A stretch of 64,000 nt of DNA, from assembly GCF_947250645.1 (NCBI RefSeq), contig NZ_OX366334.1:682001-746000 (forward strand), given 5' to 3'. Shown piece by piece: positions 37,570-47,218 of the stretch (within the stretch, counting starts at the first letter, position 1; every line of letters starts with the position of its first letter). The translations under genes were made by a program, and so were the position numbers. The notes below the pieces were generated by a model that was not told where the DNA came from, did not search any database, and saw only the letters and a program-made list of their open reading frames with translations. This stretch comes from Wolbachia endosymbiont (group B) of Eucosma cana (GTDB lineage: Bacteria > Pseudomonadota > Alphaproteobacteria > Rickettsiales > Anaplasmataceae).

Positions 37570-38208
37570 CTAAAAAATACTATCTTCAACTTGAATATGT
37601 TGAAAAATATTTTGCGTATTATCCAAAAAGTCATCCTTTATAGCAGCTAGCTCGGATTGTTTTTGAGATAGATTATCTTCTATTGTTCTATTAAAACAAT
37701 CAAGATCATTGCACTTTAGTTGAGAGCGCATGTCTCCATTTTCATATAAACCTCGTATAACGTCATAATATGCTCGAGTTTCATCAGTTTCTGGTTGTTG
37801 CTTTTCTTTGAGTATTGCCTTTAATTTTGAATCTATGTCTAATTCTCTTTTTATATCTTCAGTAGCATTTTTATGATATTTTTCATAATCTTTAAAACTT
37901 TTTAATATTTTACCTTTTACTTCATTTTGTAACGTCTTTAGCAAATCTTTAGCATGAGGTTTTTCAATTTTTTCCTTCCACTCATCATACGTATATTCTT
38001 GTCGACTACCATATTTTGTATCTTGACACTCACTTCCTATGTTAAACAGCTCTTTGTTACAGATTTTATCACCCTGATAAAAGTAATCGCTTATATTGAT
38101 TTTATTATTGCCAGTTACGGTTTGTTTAATTGCTGCTTTATTTTCTGCAAGTTCTTCTCTATATTTAGAGATACAGTTTCTCATTTCTTCTTTACAATCT
38201 GTAGTCAT
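37570..38208 (-). CDS. Hypothetical charged helical protein
   Basis: A 212-residue protein without a family I recognise. It is rich in Glu, Lys and Asp, mostly helical, with paired cysteines (DCKEEMRNC, KLKCNDLDC, CNKELFNIGSEC). There is no signal peptide or membrane segment. A candidate for a lineage-specific Wolbachia protein. It is divergent from ubiH with a 160-bp gap. Confidence 0.6.
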   Translation of the reverse strand: MTTDCKEEMRNCISKYREELAENKAAIKQTVTGNNKINISDYFYQGDKICNKELFNIGSECQDTKYGSRQEYTYDEWKEKIEKPHAKDLLKTLQNEVKGKILKSFKDYEKYHKNATEDIKRELDIDSKLKAILKEKQQPETDETRAYYDVIRGLYENGDMRSQLKCNDLDCFNRTIEDNLSQKQSELAAIKDDFLDNTQNIFQHIQVEDSIF

Positions 38209-38370
38209 AAGCTGTTTCCTTTAATAAAATTAAAGCCTATTTTAGCATAAAATAATTAATACTTTATTACTAATCTGAGGTATACTAAGGTAGTGATAAG
38301 AAGTCCAGCATCTACAAAGTTTGTTTAAACTATTTTCAAAACGAATAAAATGTAATTTTAGGTAAATAAA

Positions 38371-39519
38371 ATGAATTACGATGTAATCATTTCAGGTGGT
38401 GGGCTAATTGGTCTTATTACTGCTATTGGCCTGAGTAATGACTCTGTATCTGTAGCCGTAATTGAGAAAAATAGTTTACCACGTACAGTTGATGATAATC
38501 GAGCATTTGCCATTTCTCAAGGATCAAAAAAAATACTAGAAAAATTAGGGATTTGGAGGCTCTTAGAAGGCGAAGCTGAACCAATACTTGATATATGCAT
38601 ATTAGATGGAAATAGCCCATTTACTGTGCATTATGATCATAAAATGGTCGGTGAAGAACCAATGGGTTATGTAATCAAGAGCGCTATTATATGGAATGCA
38701 ATCAATAACAATTTTTTGCATAAACTCAATATATATTCTCCACGTTCCTATAAAACAATTTCTTGTGACGAAGGATACATGGAAGTTACTCTTGATAATG
38801 ATCAAAAATTGATATCATCGCTATTTATCTGTGCTGAAGGTAAAAACTCTAAGCTGCCAGAGCTGTTTTCTATACCAATGATAAAATTTGGTTATAAACA
38901 AAATAGCATTGTATTTAATGTAAAACATGAACTACATCACCAAAACTTAGCTGTAGAGCGGTTTTTTCCTGGTGGTCCATTTGCAATTTTGCCAATGAAA
39001 GGTGGCTATACTTCTTCAATAGTTTGGACAGAAAAATGCGAAATTTCAAAAATGCTGATGAGCTTATCCGAAGAGGAATTTGTCATAGAACTCAAAAAAA
39101 GATTTGGTTCTTATTTGGGAGAAATTGAATTAGAGGGTGAAAGAAGATTCTATCCTTTGAGTTTTTCTTTTGCAAGAAAGCTGCATAAAAGCAGAATTTT
39201 GCTGATTGGCGATGCAGCACATTCAATCCACCCGGTTGCAGGTCAAGGACTTAACCTTGGAATGAGAGATTTAGAGAGTGTTATTAGACAAATAACTGCT
39301 GCAAAATCCTCTGGCATTGATGTTGGTAGTAACTATCTATTGAAGAAAATTTCACGTGATAGATACTTTGATAATTTTACTATGGCACTTGCAACTGATG
39401 GATTAAATAGGATATTTTCCAATAGAATATTCTGCGCTAGAGCATTTGGTTTAATGGTAGTTGAAAATTCAGATTTTCTTAAAAAACGCTTCATTTGCCA
39501 CGCTATGGGATTTATGTAA
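38371..39519 (+). CDS. UbiH/UbiF/COQ6-family FAD-dependent hydroxylase
   Basis: A 382-residue flavin monooxygenase of ubiquinone biosynthesis. The dinucleotide fold VIISGGGLIGLITAIGLS begins at residue 5, the DG-type motif is around residue 150 (SLFICAEGKNSKLPE), and the second FAD motif LIGDAAHSIHPVAGQGLNLGMRDLE is intact. Members hydroxylate the quinone ring at one or more positions; which position cannot be told from sequence. No other ubi gene is adjacent. Confidence 0.9.
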   Translation: MNYDVIISGGGLIGLITAIGLSNDSVSVAVIEKNSLPRTVDDNRAFAISQGSKKILEKLGIWRLLEGEAEPILDICILDGNSPFTVHYDHKMVGEEPMGYVIKSAIIWNAINNNFLHKLNIYSPRSYKTISCDEGYMEVTLDNDQKLISSLFICAEGKNSKLPELFSIPMIKFGYKQNSIVFNVKHELHHQNLAVERFFPGGPFAILPMKGGYTSSIVWTEKCEISKMLMSLSEEEFVIELKKRFGSYLGEIELEGERRFYPLSFSFARKLHKSRILLIGDAAHSIHPVAGQGLNLGMRDLESVIRQITAAKSSGIDVGSNYLLKKISRDRYFDNFTMALATDGLNRIFSNRIFCARAFGLMVVENSDFLKKRFICHAMGFM

Positions 39520-39931
39520 ATCATTAGATTTCTTTTATAATCAGGTGTCATTTAAGTAGCTGATACTGGAGCCCAAATTCCATAACTTCATCCCAGTGTG
39601 ATACTTTATGCCTTTTTTCTCTACTAAATCTTTTAGGGTATACTTTTATTTTAACCTCCAGCTTCTTATTTTTTGTGCTATTTTGTACCTTATAGAGATA
39701 TTTGCCATCATTACAGCTGCTAGCGATTACTCACGAAAACAACCATATATACCTGATTGTAGACAATTTGAGTATGATTTTGTTTATTTTGGATGTTATT
39801 AAAAGTAAAACTTTTGGCAATAGCAAAGATCCTATTTCTTTTTATCAGTCAATCAATTTTAACAATACAACTTTTTAATTTATTATTATATTGATTTTGA
39901 ATTTTCTTTACATGAAACGAGGGATTCTAAA
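39520..39931. other. Gap with a repeat trace and a weak ORF
   Basis: At 39543-39575 lies a sequence (AAGTAGCTGATACTGGA) that recurs nearly exactly at 43269-43285 and belongs to a dispersed repeat. A 64-codon ORF at 39608-39802 (hydrophobic, MPFFSTKSFRVYFYF start) has no ribosome binding site and no family, and I do not believe it is a gene. The rest is AT-rich. Confidence 0.4.
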
Positions 39932-40897
39932 TTAACCTTCTAGTTTCCTATATGTAAGCATAGAAATATTTGAATCTTCCAATAATTCCCGAACTTCTTT
40001 CTCAGTAAATTTTGCAACTGATTTGTTTTTCGTAGCTAAACTTTCAGAAATACCTTTTCTCCTTTCGATAATGCCTAAATCCTCAAAGTTAACATCAAAA
40101 TAAAGTAGTTCTAAAATTTCTGCAGCAGAGTTAGATACTTCTTCCTTTGTAATATCAAAAAGTGCTATACAATTAGGGTCAAAAAGTGAAAAGCTTTCTT
40201 TAATGTCACTATTTCGCCTTACTAACATTGCATGTCCACTACCATTTAGACGAGTAAAATATAGAGTTGCATAGTATCCAGGTTTTACTTTATCTAGATT
40301 TTTGCTAAGTATTGCGCTGTTTATTTTATATTTTCCTGTCGTTCTATCTTGAACCATAATACATTTATGGTCTTCACATGAAACATAATCATTAGGGTAG
40401 CAACCATGACGCTCATAAAATAACCTTTCTCTATACCATCTCTCTCGTCGAAAAAATGATGCATCAGAAGAAATCATATCTAATAACTTTTTTTTCTCAT
40501 CATTTGTAAGTTTTTTTTGTTGATTAACAAAAACTTTGCTAAAAGCCACGCTATTCCGCAAATAATCATTTTTTATCACCCAGTCACACAATATCTCACA
40601 TAGTCCTCTTATATATCCCTTTTCTTTCGACATACTAAAGTCTGATAACACTTCCACAAACATACGTAAATACAAGCTACTTAATGAATAATTACTTTTT
40701 ATCCAATTAGGTATAATCCAATATAATGGGTCAAAATTATAAAATTCCCTAGGTTTTCCTTCTAGAACGTGAAGTTTAAAATAATGACTCTTATGCTTAT
40801 TAACAAAGTCAATCAAGGGTCCTTGAAAAAAAGTAATAGCATTTTCCAGTTTTTCATCACTTACTATACCTTTTAAGCATTCTTTAAAAGTAGGCAT
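39932..40897 (-). CDS. Putative YopT-like (C58) cysteine protease, candidate effector
   Basis: A 321-residue protein with no signal peptide. It contains GLCEILCDWVIK around residues 98-109, matching the GxCxxLxxxW nucleophile motif of YopT/AvrPphB proteases, and GSGHAMLVRR (His222) followed by SLFDPN (Asp240), matching their HA-x-V ... FDPN pair. Spacing Cys100-His222-Asp240 is 122 and 18 residues, against 119 and 16 in YopT. The rest of the protein is Wolbachia-specific. YopT-type enzymes cleave host GTPases or kinases after translocation. Delivery by the Wolbachia type IV system is inferred. The gene stands alone. Confidence 0.6.
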   Translation of the reverse strand: MPTFKECLKGIVSDEKLENAITFFQGPLIDFVNKHKSHYFKLHVLEGKPREFYNFDPLYWIIPNWIKSNYSLSSLYLRMFVEVLSDFSMSKEKGYIRGLCEILCDWVIKNDYLRNSVAFSKVFVNQQKKLTNDEKKKLLDMISSDASFFRRERWYRERLFYERHGCYPNDYVSCEDHKCIMVQDRTTGKYKINSAILSKNLDKVKPGYYATLYFTRLNGSGHAMLVRRNSDIKESFSLFDPNCIALFDITKEEVSNSAAEILELLYFDVNFEDLGIIERRKGISESLATKNKSVAKFTEKEVRELLEDSNISMLTYRKLEG

Positions 40898-41082
40898 ATT
40901 GTTACCAAAAGTATAACCTACATCTATATTGGCATTACAATGCTAACAATACATTAATGCTACAAAATTCACATACGAAATGGTAACTGAAATAGAAATA
41001 GTTAAATTATTGGCGAAATTAGAGATATTATGATAAGCTAAGAATGAAATTCAACCATTAAGATTAAAGTGAGGTGAGAAGT

Positions 41083-41410
41083 ATGAGTGATGTATTTTAT
41101 TGTGATGAGTTTAATGATCATGATTTAGATAATGGTAAAACTCCTTTAAGGGAAAAGCTCAATGAAATCATTAAAGATTTAGAGGAAAATAAATATACAA
41201 ACCTGGGAGGTATAAAATTAATAAAAGGCGATGGAGATGTTAAATATTTTCGAGCTAAATTAAGTGACAGCGACAGGTTACTATTTACTAGTATATAGCA
41301 TAATGACAAAGATGCTTTTATTATTTTAGAAGTAATTCTAAATCACGATTACCAAAAATCTAAATTTTTAACAAACAAAGAAAAAATAAAAACCCAATAC
41401 ATCCTTTTTG
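41083..41410 (+). pseudogene. Possible RelE-like or related gene broken by a TAG stop
   Basis: After a good ribosome binding site (GAGGTGAG) the ATG at 41083 opens MSDVFYCDEFNDHDLD ... RAKLSDSDRLLFTSI, then TAG, then in the same frame HNDKDAFIILEVILNHDYQ onward for about 40 codons. The pattern FRAKLSDSDRLLFT ... ILEVILNHDY resembles small RelE/ParE-type folds (basic strand then HDY) but the match is loose. The in-frame stop splits it; one base change would restore it. Confidence 0.5.
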
Positions 41411-41476
41411 CCTTCTTGATCTATACCCAATATGTTATACATGCACTTACTTACACAACAACCGTCTTCTTTCACC

Positions 41477-41777
41477 TTAAAAAACCATGAATACTATCGG
41501 ATATATTGATTGTAGTGGACGACTACACCATTCATTGATTATAGGTAGTAATTTATCTGTAATTCCAGATATCTCTGCTGCAGATATTTTATGGTCATAG
41601 ATTTCTTCTACATATGATGCTATACTTGCATAAGACTTTAAGTTTACTGTAATCCATTGAATTAATGCTATCAACAATTCTTTGATTTGATAGTAATTCT
41701 CCACTATAAGCCTTACATATCAGTTGAAGTTTTTCATTATCTAAATCTTCTGAGTTGCCTACTTTATCAAAAGCCAT
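41477..41777 (-). pseudogene. IS256-family transposase fragment
   Basis: Two overlapping frames. The 75-codon part reads SIASYVEEIYDHKISAAEIS, GITDKLLPIINEWCSRPL, QSIYPIVFMV, the N-terminal third of an IS256 (mutator-type) transposase just before its first catalytic Asp. The start piece (MAFDKVGNSEDLDNEKL) is in another frame. Everything after the break is gone. Confidence 0.75.
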
Positions 41778-41928
41778 AATCTTATTTCAATTTACTTAGT
41801 ATTTTAATTTTGCATGTATTAGGAGGAAATAATCAAGCATTATAATAAAAGGCCTAATGAATTTATTAGTTTATTTATGTTTCTTTTCATGTATAAATTT
41901 ATAGAAAGTTTTATGTAGAAGTTATTTT

Positions 41929-43101
41929 ATGAGCAAAATTATAGAAATCAGAGCGCCAAAAACTCTTGGTGGTGAATCAGTTACGGAAGGTATAGTAAAA
42001 ATAAAGAAAAATATCGGCGAAGCAGTAAAAGTAGATGACTTGATCTTTGAAATTGAAACTGATAAAACGGCGCTAGAACTAACTGCAGAAGCTTCAGGAC
42101 AAATAACTGAATTTTTTGTGAAAGAAGATGATGTAATTAGCCCTGATCAATTACTGGCAAAACTTGCTGTAGGAGAAGTAAAAGAAGAAGTGAAAAAAGA
42201 AGATAAAGGCGAAAGCCCTGATAAAAAAGATGCCCCTTCAGCTCGTAAAATTATGGAAGAAAATGCAATTAGTGCAGAAAATGTAAAAGGAACTGGCATG
42301 GGAGGCAGAATAACTAAAGCGGATGTGATAGACCATATGAGTAAAGCTGAACAACCTCCGGTAAAACAATATGAATCGCCAAAAAGTGTAGTAAGTGGAG
42401 AGAGAAGAGAAGAGCGAGTGAAAATGAGCAAAATAAGGCAAGTAATAGCTGCTCGTTTGAAAGCATCGCAAAATACTGCTGCAATACTGACCACGTTCAA
42501 TGAAATTGACATGAAAAACGTCATGGATCTGAGGGCAAAGTATAAAGAAACTTTTGAAAAGAAATATGGAATAAAACTGGGTTTCATGTCGTTTTTTATA
42601 AAGGCAGCAGTGCAAGCACTAAAAGAAATTCGTGAGATTAACGCTGAGATTTCAGGTGATGAAATTGTATATAAAAATTACTATGACATAGGTGTTGCTG
42701 TTGGCACTGACAAAGGTCTTGTTGTACCAGTTATTCGTGATGCTGATCAAATGTCATTTGCTGAAATTGAACTAACTTTAGTTGCCCTTGGCAAAAAAGC
42801 ACGAGAAGGTAAGCTGCAAGTATCGGAAATGGAAGGTGCAACATTTACTATCTCAAACGGTGGCGTATACGGCTCACTCCTTTCTACTCCAATAATCAAC
42901 CCTCCACAATCTGGAATACTTGGCATGCACTCAATACAAAATAGACCAGTTGCTATAGGTAGCTCAATTGAAATCAGACCGATGATGTATATTGCTCTCT
43001 CTTACGATCATAGAATAGTTGACGGTAAAGGAGCAGTGACTTTCCTTGTTAAAATAAAAAATTACATAGAAGATCCAAATAGATTAATTTTGGAAATTTA
43101 A
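41929..43101 (+). CDS. sucB: 2-oxoglutarate dehydrogenase E2, dihydrolipoamide succinyltransferase
   Basis: A 390-residue E2 subunit. It has one lipoyl domain (residues 1-80, lipoylated Lys in [12 protein letters not shown]), a peripheral-subunit-binding domain ([30 protein letters not shown]), and the catalytic acyltransferase domain with [60 protein letters not shown] and the active-site [13 protein letters not shown]. The TDKT and DHRIVDG sequences and single lipoyl domain fit SucB rather than AceF. It closes the citrate-cycle step to succinyl-CoA. The gene stands alone. Confidence 0.93.
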   Translation: MSKIIEIRAPKTLGGESVTEGIVKIKKNIGEAVKVDDLIFEIETDKTALELTAEASGQITEFFVKEDDVISPDQLLAKLAVGEVKEEVKKEDKGESPDKKDAPSARKIMEENAISAENVKGTGMGGRITKADVIDHMSKAEQPPVKQYESPKSVVSGERREERVKMSKIRQVIAARLKASQNTAAILTTFNEIDMKNVMDLRAKYKETFEKKYGIKLGFMSFFIKAAVQALKEIREINAEISGDEIVYKNYYDIGVAVGTDKGLVVPVIRDADQMSFAEIELTLVALGKKAREGKLQVSEMEGATFTISNGGVYGSLLSTPIINPPQSGILGMHSIQNRPVAIGSSIEIRPMMYIALSYDHRIVDGKGAVTFLVKIKNYIEDPNRLILEI

Positions 43102-43305
43102 ATAGGTTAAAAACGATAGGCCAGTTTTTCTGAAGTTTTTAAGGTGGGTGTTACAGCTGTACAAACATTTGTTTATAAAGGTAACTTATACGAAAAATGG
43201 TCAGTGCTTACTGTATGAGAACTGTGATTTAGGCCTAAAAAATGCGAGTAGCCCCTTTGGTGTTATCTAAGTAGCTGACACTGGAATTTCAGCTTCTATA
43301 ATGTC

Positions 43306-43329
43306 ATGCCAGTGTCCGGACACTGGCAT
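43306..43329. repeat. 24-bp perfect palindrome
   Basis: The 12-bp half ATGCCAGTGTCC is followed directly by its exact complement. It lies in the dispersed repeat that also carries AAGTAGCTGACACTGGA (43269). The surrounding gap (43102-43440) has no gene; only repeat sequence is seen. Confidence 0.85.
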
Positions 43330-43650
43330 CCAGAAAAATTTACAAGCAAACTGAGCTTATGCTAAATTTAATGAAATGAAGGATTCCAGACTCTTGCGTC
43401 AATGAACCTCTTTCGAAACTAGAATAAAGTTAAAAAGAGAGTAAAATGGTGGGTTTTGAGTGAGGGAAAAGGTGAAAATAGCAGAAGAGTTAGATGATGA
43501 AAAATTTCGCAGGTTAACAGGAGTAAAAAAGGTATAAAATGGTAGAGATTTTACGAGAAGCAAATAAGAAAAAAATGTTAAAGGAGGTAGAGTTGAGTGA
43601 AGAGGACATGCTATTTATGAAAGAGAACTTATTAACGACTAAGGATCTAA

Positions 43651-44754
43651 TACCAATTCCCGTTACACGGGAAACAGATAGACAATAATGGAAGAAAAGC
43701 CATAATGAAATAAGTGAAATAGTTTAGGTATAAATGGCACTCAGATCAAAATTATTGGATGAAGAAGTAGTAAAATCAGCAAAAGAGATGCTGAAGAAAG
43801 TAAGGAATAATGCATATGTTTCAAAAAAACTAAACGCTGTAATTGCAGCAAAAAAGTACAGTATAACGTCTGTAGCAAAAATATATTGCATTTCAAGAAA
43901 GGCACTAACTTCGTGGATAAAACTCTTGAAATTTGGCAGAGAAGAAAAACTGTTTGCTCCTCGATCACGCCGAAGAAAAACTAAATTAAATCAGGCTCAA
44001 CTACAGCAAATTGAAGCATGGATAGAAGAAAACCCTAATATTACCATTAAAGAAATGAGAATAAGAATACAGGAAAAGTTCGACTTAAATATTAGCAAAT
44101 CTACAGTACACCGCCATATGCAAAAGATGAAATTTTCATATATTACACCAAGACCAGTACACAACGTACAAGATAAAAGTAAACAAGAGGAATTCAAAAA
44201 AAAATCTCAATGAAGTTATTGGAAAGTATCCTGAAAAAGAGCTATTTTTCTTTGATGAATCAAGGTTTGGCACACATTCGAAAGTTGGGCATGGATGGTT
44301 TAAAAAAGGTACTAGAACTCGGGTTAAAATAAAGTTAGGTAGGCATAATTTTTATCTCTACAGTGCAGTTAATCCTAAAAATGGAGAGAGTTTTAGCTTA
44401 TTTGCACCAAATGTTAACACTGATTGCATGAATATATTTCTTGAGCAAATGTTGCAATATCTAGGGACAAGAGAAGCTGTTCTTGTTATGGACTGTGCTA
44501 GTTGGCATAAGTCAAAAAATTTAAAGGTACCTAAAAACATTGAGATTATATACCTACCTCCATATTCACCTGAACTTAATCCTGTTGAGAGGCTTTGGTT
44601 ATATATAAAACAGAACATTTTGCGCAATAAAATATACAGTACTATTGCTTTGCTTGAGAGCACTTTATGCAAATTTCTTACCTCTCTTGCTACTTCTACA
44701 ATTAAACAACTCTGCTCTGTTTCCTATTTGACTCCACAACAATGAGAATTGGTA
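43651..44754 (+). mobile_element. IS630-family insertion sequence, copy B (complete)
   Basis: A 1104-bp copy with ends TACCAATTC / GAATTGGTA and TAA on both sides (43648-43650 and 44755-44757). It inserted into the coiled-coil gene. It carries the proline variant (LFAPRS), like copy C. Confidence 0.92.
43734..44745 (+). CDS. IS630-family transposase, two frames (copy B)
   Basis: The DNA-binding frame is 43734-44213. The DDE frame is open from the A9 run (44196-44204) to 44745, in the +1 register. Between 44197 and the internal Met at 44428 the second frame has no stop and encodes FFFDESRFGTHSKVGHGWF with the first catalytic Asp, which shows that the catalytic product must start by frameshift. 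Confidence 0.85.
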
Positions 44755-45270
44755 TAAAGAAAAAATCAGTAGAAACTAGAAAAGAAATTGAGCAGTTAAG
44801 AAGTAAGAATGAAATATCAGAAAGAAGAGCAGAAGAAGCAGAAGCAAAAACAAAAGCTCTTAATCTACTATACGATGAAGCAGATGATCAAGACATATCA
44901 AGAAAAAGAATAAAACAAAATAAGGAAGTGCAGAAGTTTTTAGAGTGCCAATATACTTTTCTGGTTTTAAATGAAGGTTATACAACAAAATTTAAGAACC
45001 TATGTAAAGAGTATAGAGAGTTGAAGAGAGAAATAAAAGAGCCTGACTTTGAAAGATTATCAAAGCTTGTAGATAAGTTTGAGAAGCTAAGCAGAAGTTT
45101 TATTGAAGGCGAGAAGAAAGAAAGAGAGAATGTACCAGAATGCAAAGACCAAGAGATTGATAGATTAAAGCTGAGCATAGTAACGAGAGTAGTACAAGCA
45201 AGGGATGTAGCAGAGAAAGAAAAGAGGAAAGTAGAAAAAGAAAAAGTAGAGGTAGAAGAGATAGTAAAAC

Positions 45271-46566
45271 TATAATGCACCCCATAAACTAGACCAAAAA
45301 AAAATGGTTGATCCGAGTAGGAAGGTAAAGGGGTAAAAGTATGGCAACAAAAAAATATGAACCAGAGTTAAAAGCAAAGATAGCTTTGGAAGCAATAAAA
45401 AATCAAAAAAGCACAGCTGAGATATGTAGTGAATATAAAATACCATCAACAAATCTATATGATTGGCGTGATAGAGTATTGGCAAGGTTAAAAGACCTAT
45501 TTGTTGAAGAAAGTGAAAGTGCGAGAAAACAAAGAATCTTAGCGCAAGAAATAGAAAGTTTACATAAAGTAATAAGAGAATTGACAGTGGAAAATAGCTA
45601 TTTGAAAAAAAAATTACTGAAATAAGCAAAAAAGATAGAGTAAGGTTTATAGAAAAAGATTCTGATCTGTCAATTAGGAAACAGGCTGATTTATTGGGGA
45701 TTTGCAGATCTAGCCTATATTATAGGCCTATAATTAATAACGAAAGTGAAGTAGCAAATTTGATTCAAGAAGTATATTTGGCTTCTGATTGCCGTTATGG
45801 ATATCGTAAAATTACTGCTGAAATCATAGCGAGTGGAGTAGTAGTCAATCACAAAAAAATCTTAAGAATTATGAAAAAAATGAAGATTAGTGGGCTGTAT
45901 TGTAGAAAAAGATGTAATACAAGTATTAAAGAAAAAAAGCATAAAATATATCCTTATTTACTCAAAGATTTGATTATTTGTAGAGTTAATCAGGTATGGG
46001 CTACTGATATAACATATATTATGGTAGAAGGTAAGTTTATCTATTTTGTGGCAATAATGGACTTGTATAGTCGCTATATTATTGCTCATTCATTATCACC
46101 ATATCTCGATGCTGGATTTTGCCTTTATACTCTCAAAGAAGCTCTAAAACAAGGTAAACCTGAGATTTTTAATAGTGATCAGGGGGTGCAGTTTACTAGC
46201 TACAACTTTATTATGGAATTAGAGCGTGCTAATATTAAAATCAGTATGGACCATAAAGGACGTTGCTTCGACAATATATTTGTTGAGCGCTTATGGAGAA
46301 CTTTAAAGCAAGAAGCTATATATTATTATAGACCAAATAGTATCAGAGATTTAAATCTTATAATAAATGATTTTGTTGCTTGGTATAACTATAGAAGGCG
46401 ACATCAGACTCTACATTATAAAGTTCCTGCTGATCTTTATTATCATAAACAGTAAATGAATATATTGATAAATACTTTAAATGTGTGTCGACGTATTTAT
46501 CAACATATTCATTTTAAAAATCGGATCACTTTGAAAAAAATGGTCTAGACAAATGGGTGCATTATA
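45271..46566 (+). mobile_element. IS3-family insertion sequence, copy 2 (complete)
   Basis: A 1296-bp copy with TATAATGCACCC ends. Its left flank is the coiled-coil gene and its right flank a dnaB fragment, so it does not sit in one original target. Recombination or an adjacent deletion has joined two regions here. Confidence 0.9.
45341..46455 (+). CDS. IS3-family transposase OrfA/OrfB (copy 2)
   Basis: OrfA 45341-45625, and OrfB open in the -1 frame from the A9 run to 46455. It differs from copy 1 only at one noticed residue (GRCFDN instead of GRYFDN near the catalytic Glu). Intact. Confidence 0.9.
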
Positions 46567-46843
46567 CTCGCAGGTCTGCTAGTTGCGGTCTTTTGTTTTG
46601 CCTTTCTTCTACTCTGCGACTAATTTGTGATAGCGCGACAACAGGAACTTCAAAATCCTTGGCGATGTTCTTTAATGTTCTGCTGATTTCTGTTACCTCA
46701 AGAGTTCTGTTTTCCGTTTTTCCTGATCCTCTGAGTAGCTGCAAGTAGTCAATGTAGATGCATTTTATGCTGTATCTTTTACAGATTGATGCGATCTTTT
46801 TTCTGAGAACATTTAAATCCATACTTCCTATTACGGATCTCAT
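46567..46843 (-). pseudogene. Replicative helicase DnaB fragment (prophage)
   Basis: About 92 residues from the C-terminal RecA-like domain of a DnaB helicase: CIYIDYLQLLRGSG (Walker B), TLEVTEISRTLKNIAKDFEV, PVVALSQISRRVEERQNKRPQLADLR. Both ends are missing: the 3' side stops at the IS3 tip and the 5' side joins the XRE regulator. Phage WO replication modules encode such a DnaB, which is the likely source. Confidence 0.8.
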
Positions 46844-47218
46844 TCCTGTATCAAATGAAAAAATCTGTTTTGAAGATAAGGGAGAGGAAATATTAAATCT
46901 AGTAAGAGAATATAAAAAGATTAATGATCAAGAGTTACGTAAGATATTTTGTTTACTAACCAAGTTTGTTCAAATTAGTGAGAAAAGTAGTAAAAAAGCA
47001 GAGAAAATAAAAATTGCAAAGGGTCTGGTTAAAGGAGGAGTTTCTGTTGATATTGTTGCAAAAACAATTGGTCTCTCTGCTGATGAATGTGTTGAAGAAA
47101 AAATAGGTTCTATCTACTACAAAATAGGGAAAAAGATAAAGGAATGGAGACTGGTAAGAGAGTGCACTCAAAAGGATTTAGCAGAGAAAATGACTACAAC
47201 ACGTGATGAAATAAGTAA

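Larger units (their letters stand above)
43446..45270 (+). pseudogene. Coiled-coil gene interrupted by IS630 and cut by IS3
   Basis: Upstream of the IS630 the frame reads EVELSEEDMLFMKENLLTTKDL, and directly after it KKKSVETRKEIEQLRSKNEI; removing the IS and one TAA rejoins them in frame. The protein continues as a charged coiled coil (RRAEEAEAKTKALNLL, CKEYRELKREIKEPDFERLSKLVDKF, VAEKEKRKVEKEKVEVEEI) to the IS3 tip at 45271, where the 3' end is lost. An IS5-transposase N-terminal fragment (KFRRLTGVKK, EILREANKKKMLKGGR) lies at 43470-43600, apparently fused to it. Function unknown. Confidence 0.55.

Noticed and set aside
39608..39802. 64-codon hydrophobic ORF
   Set aside because: No ribosome binding site, no family, and located in repeat-derived AT-rich DNA.
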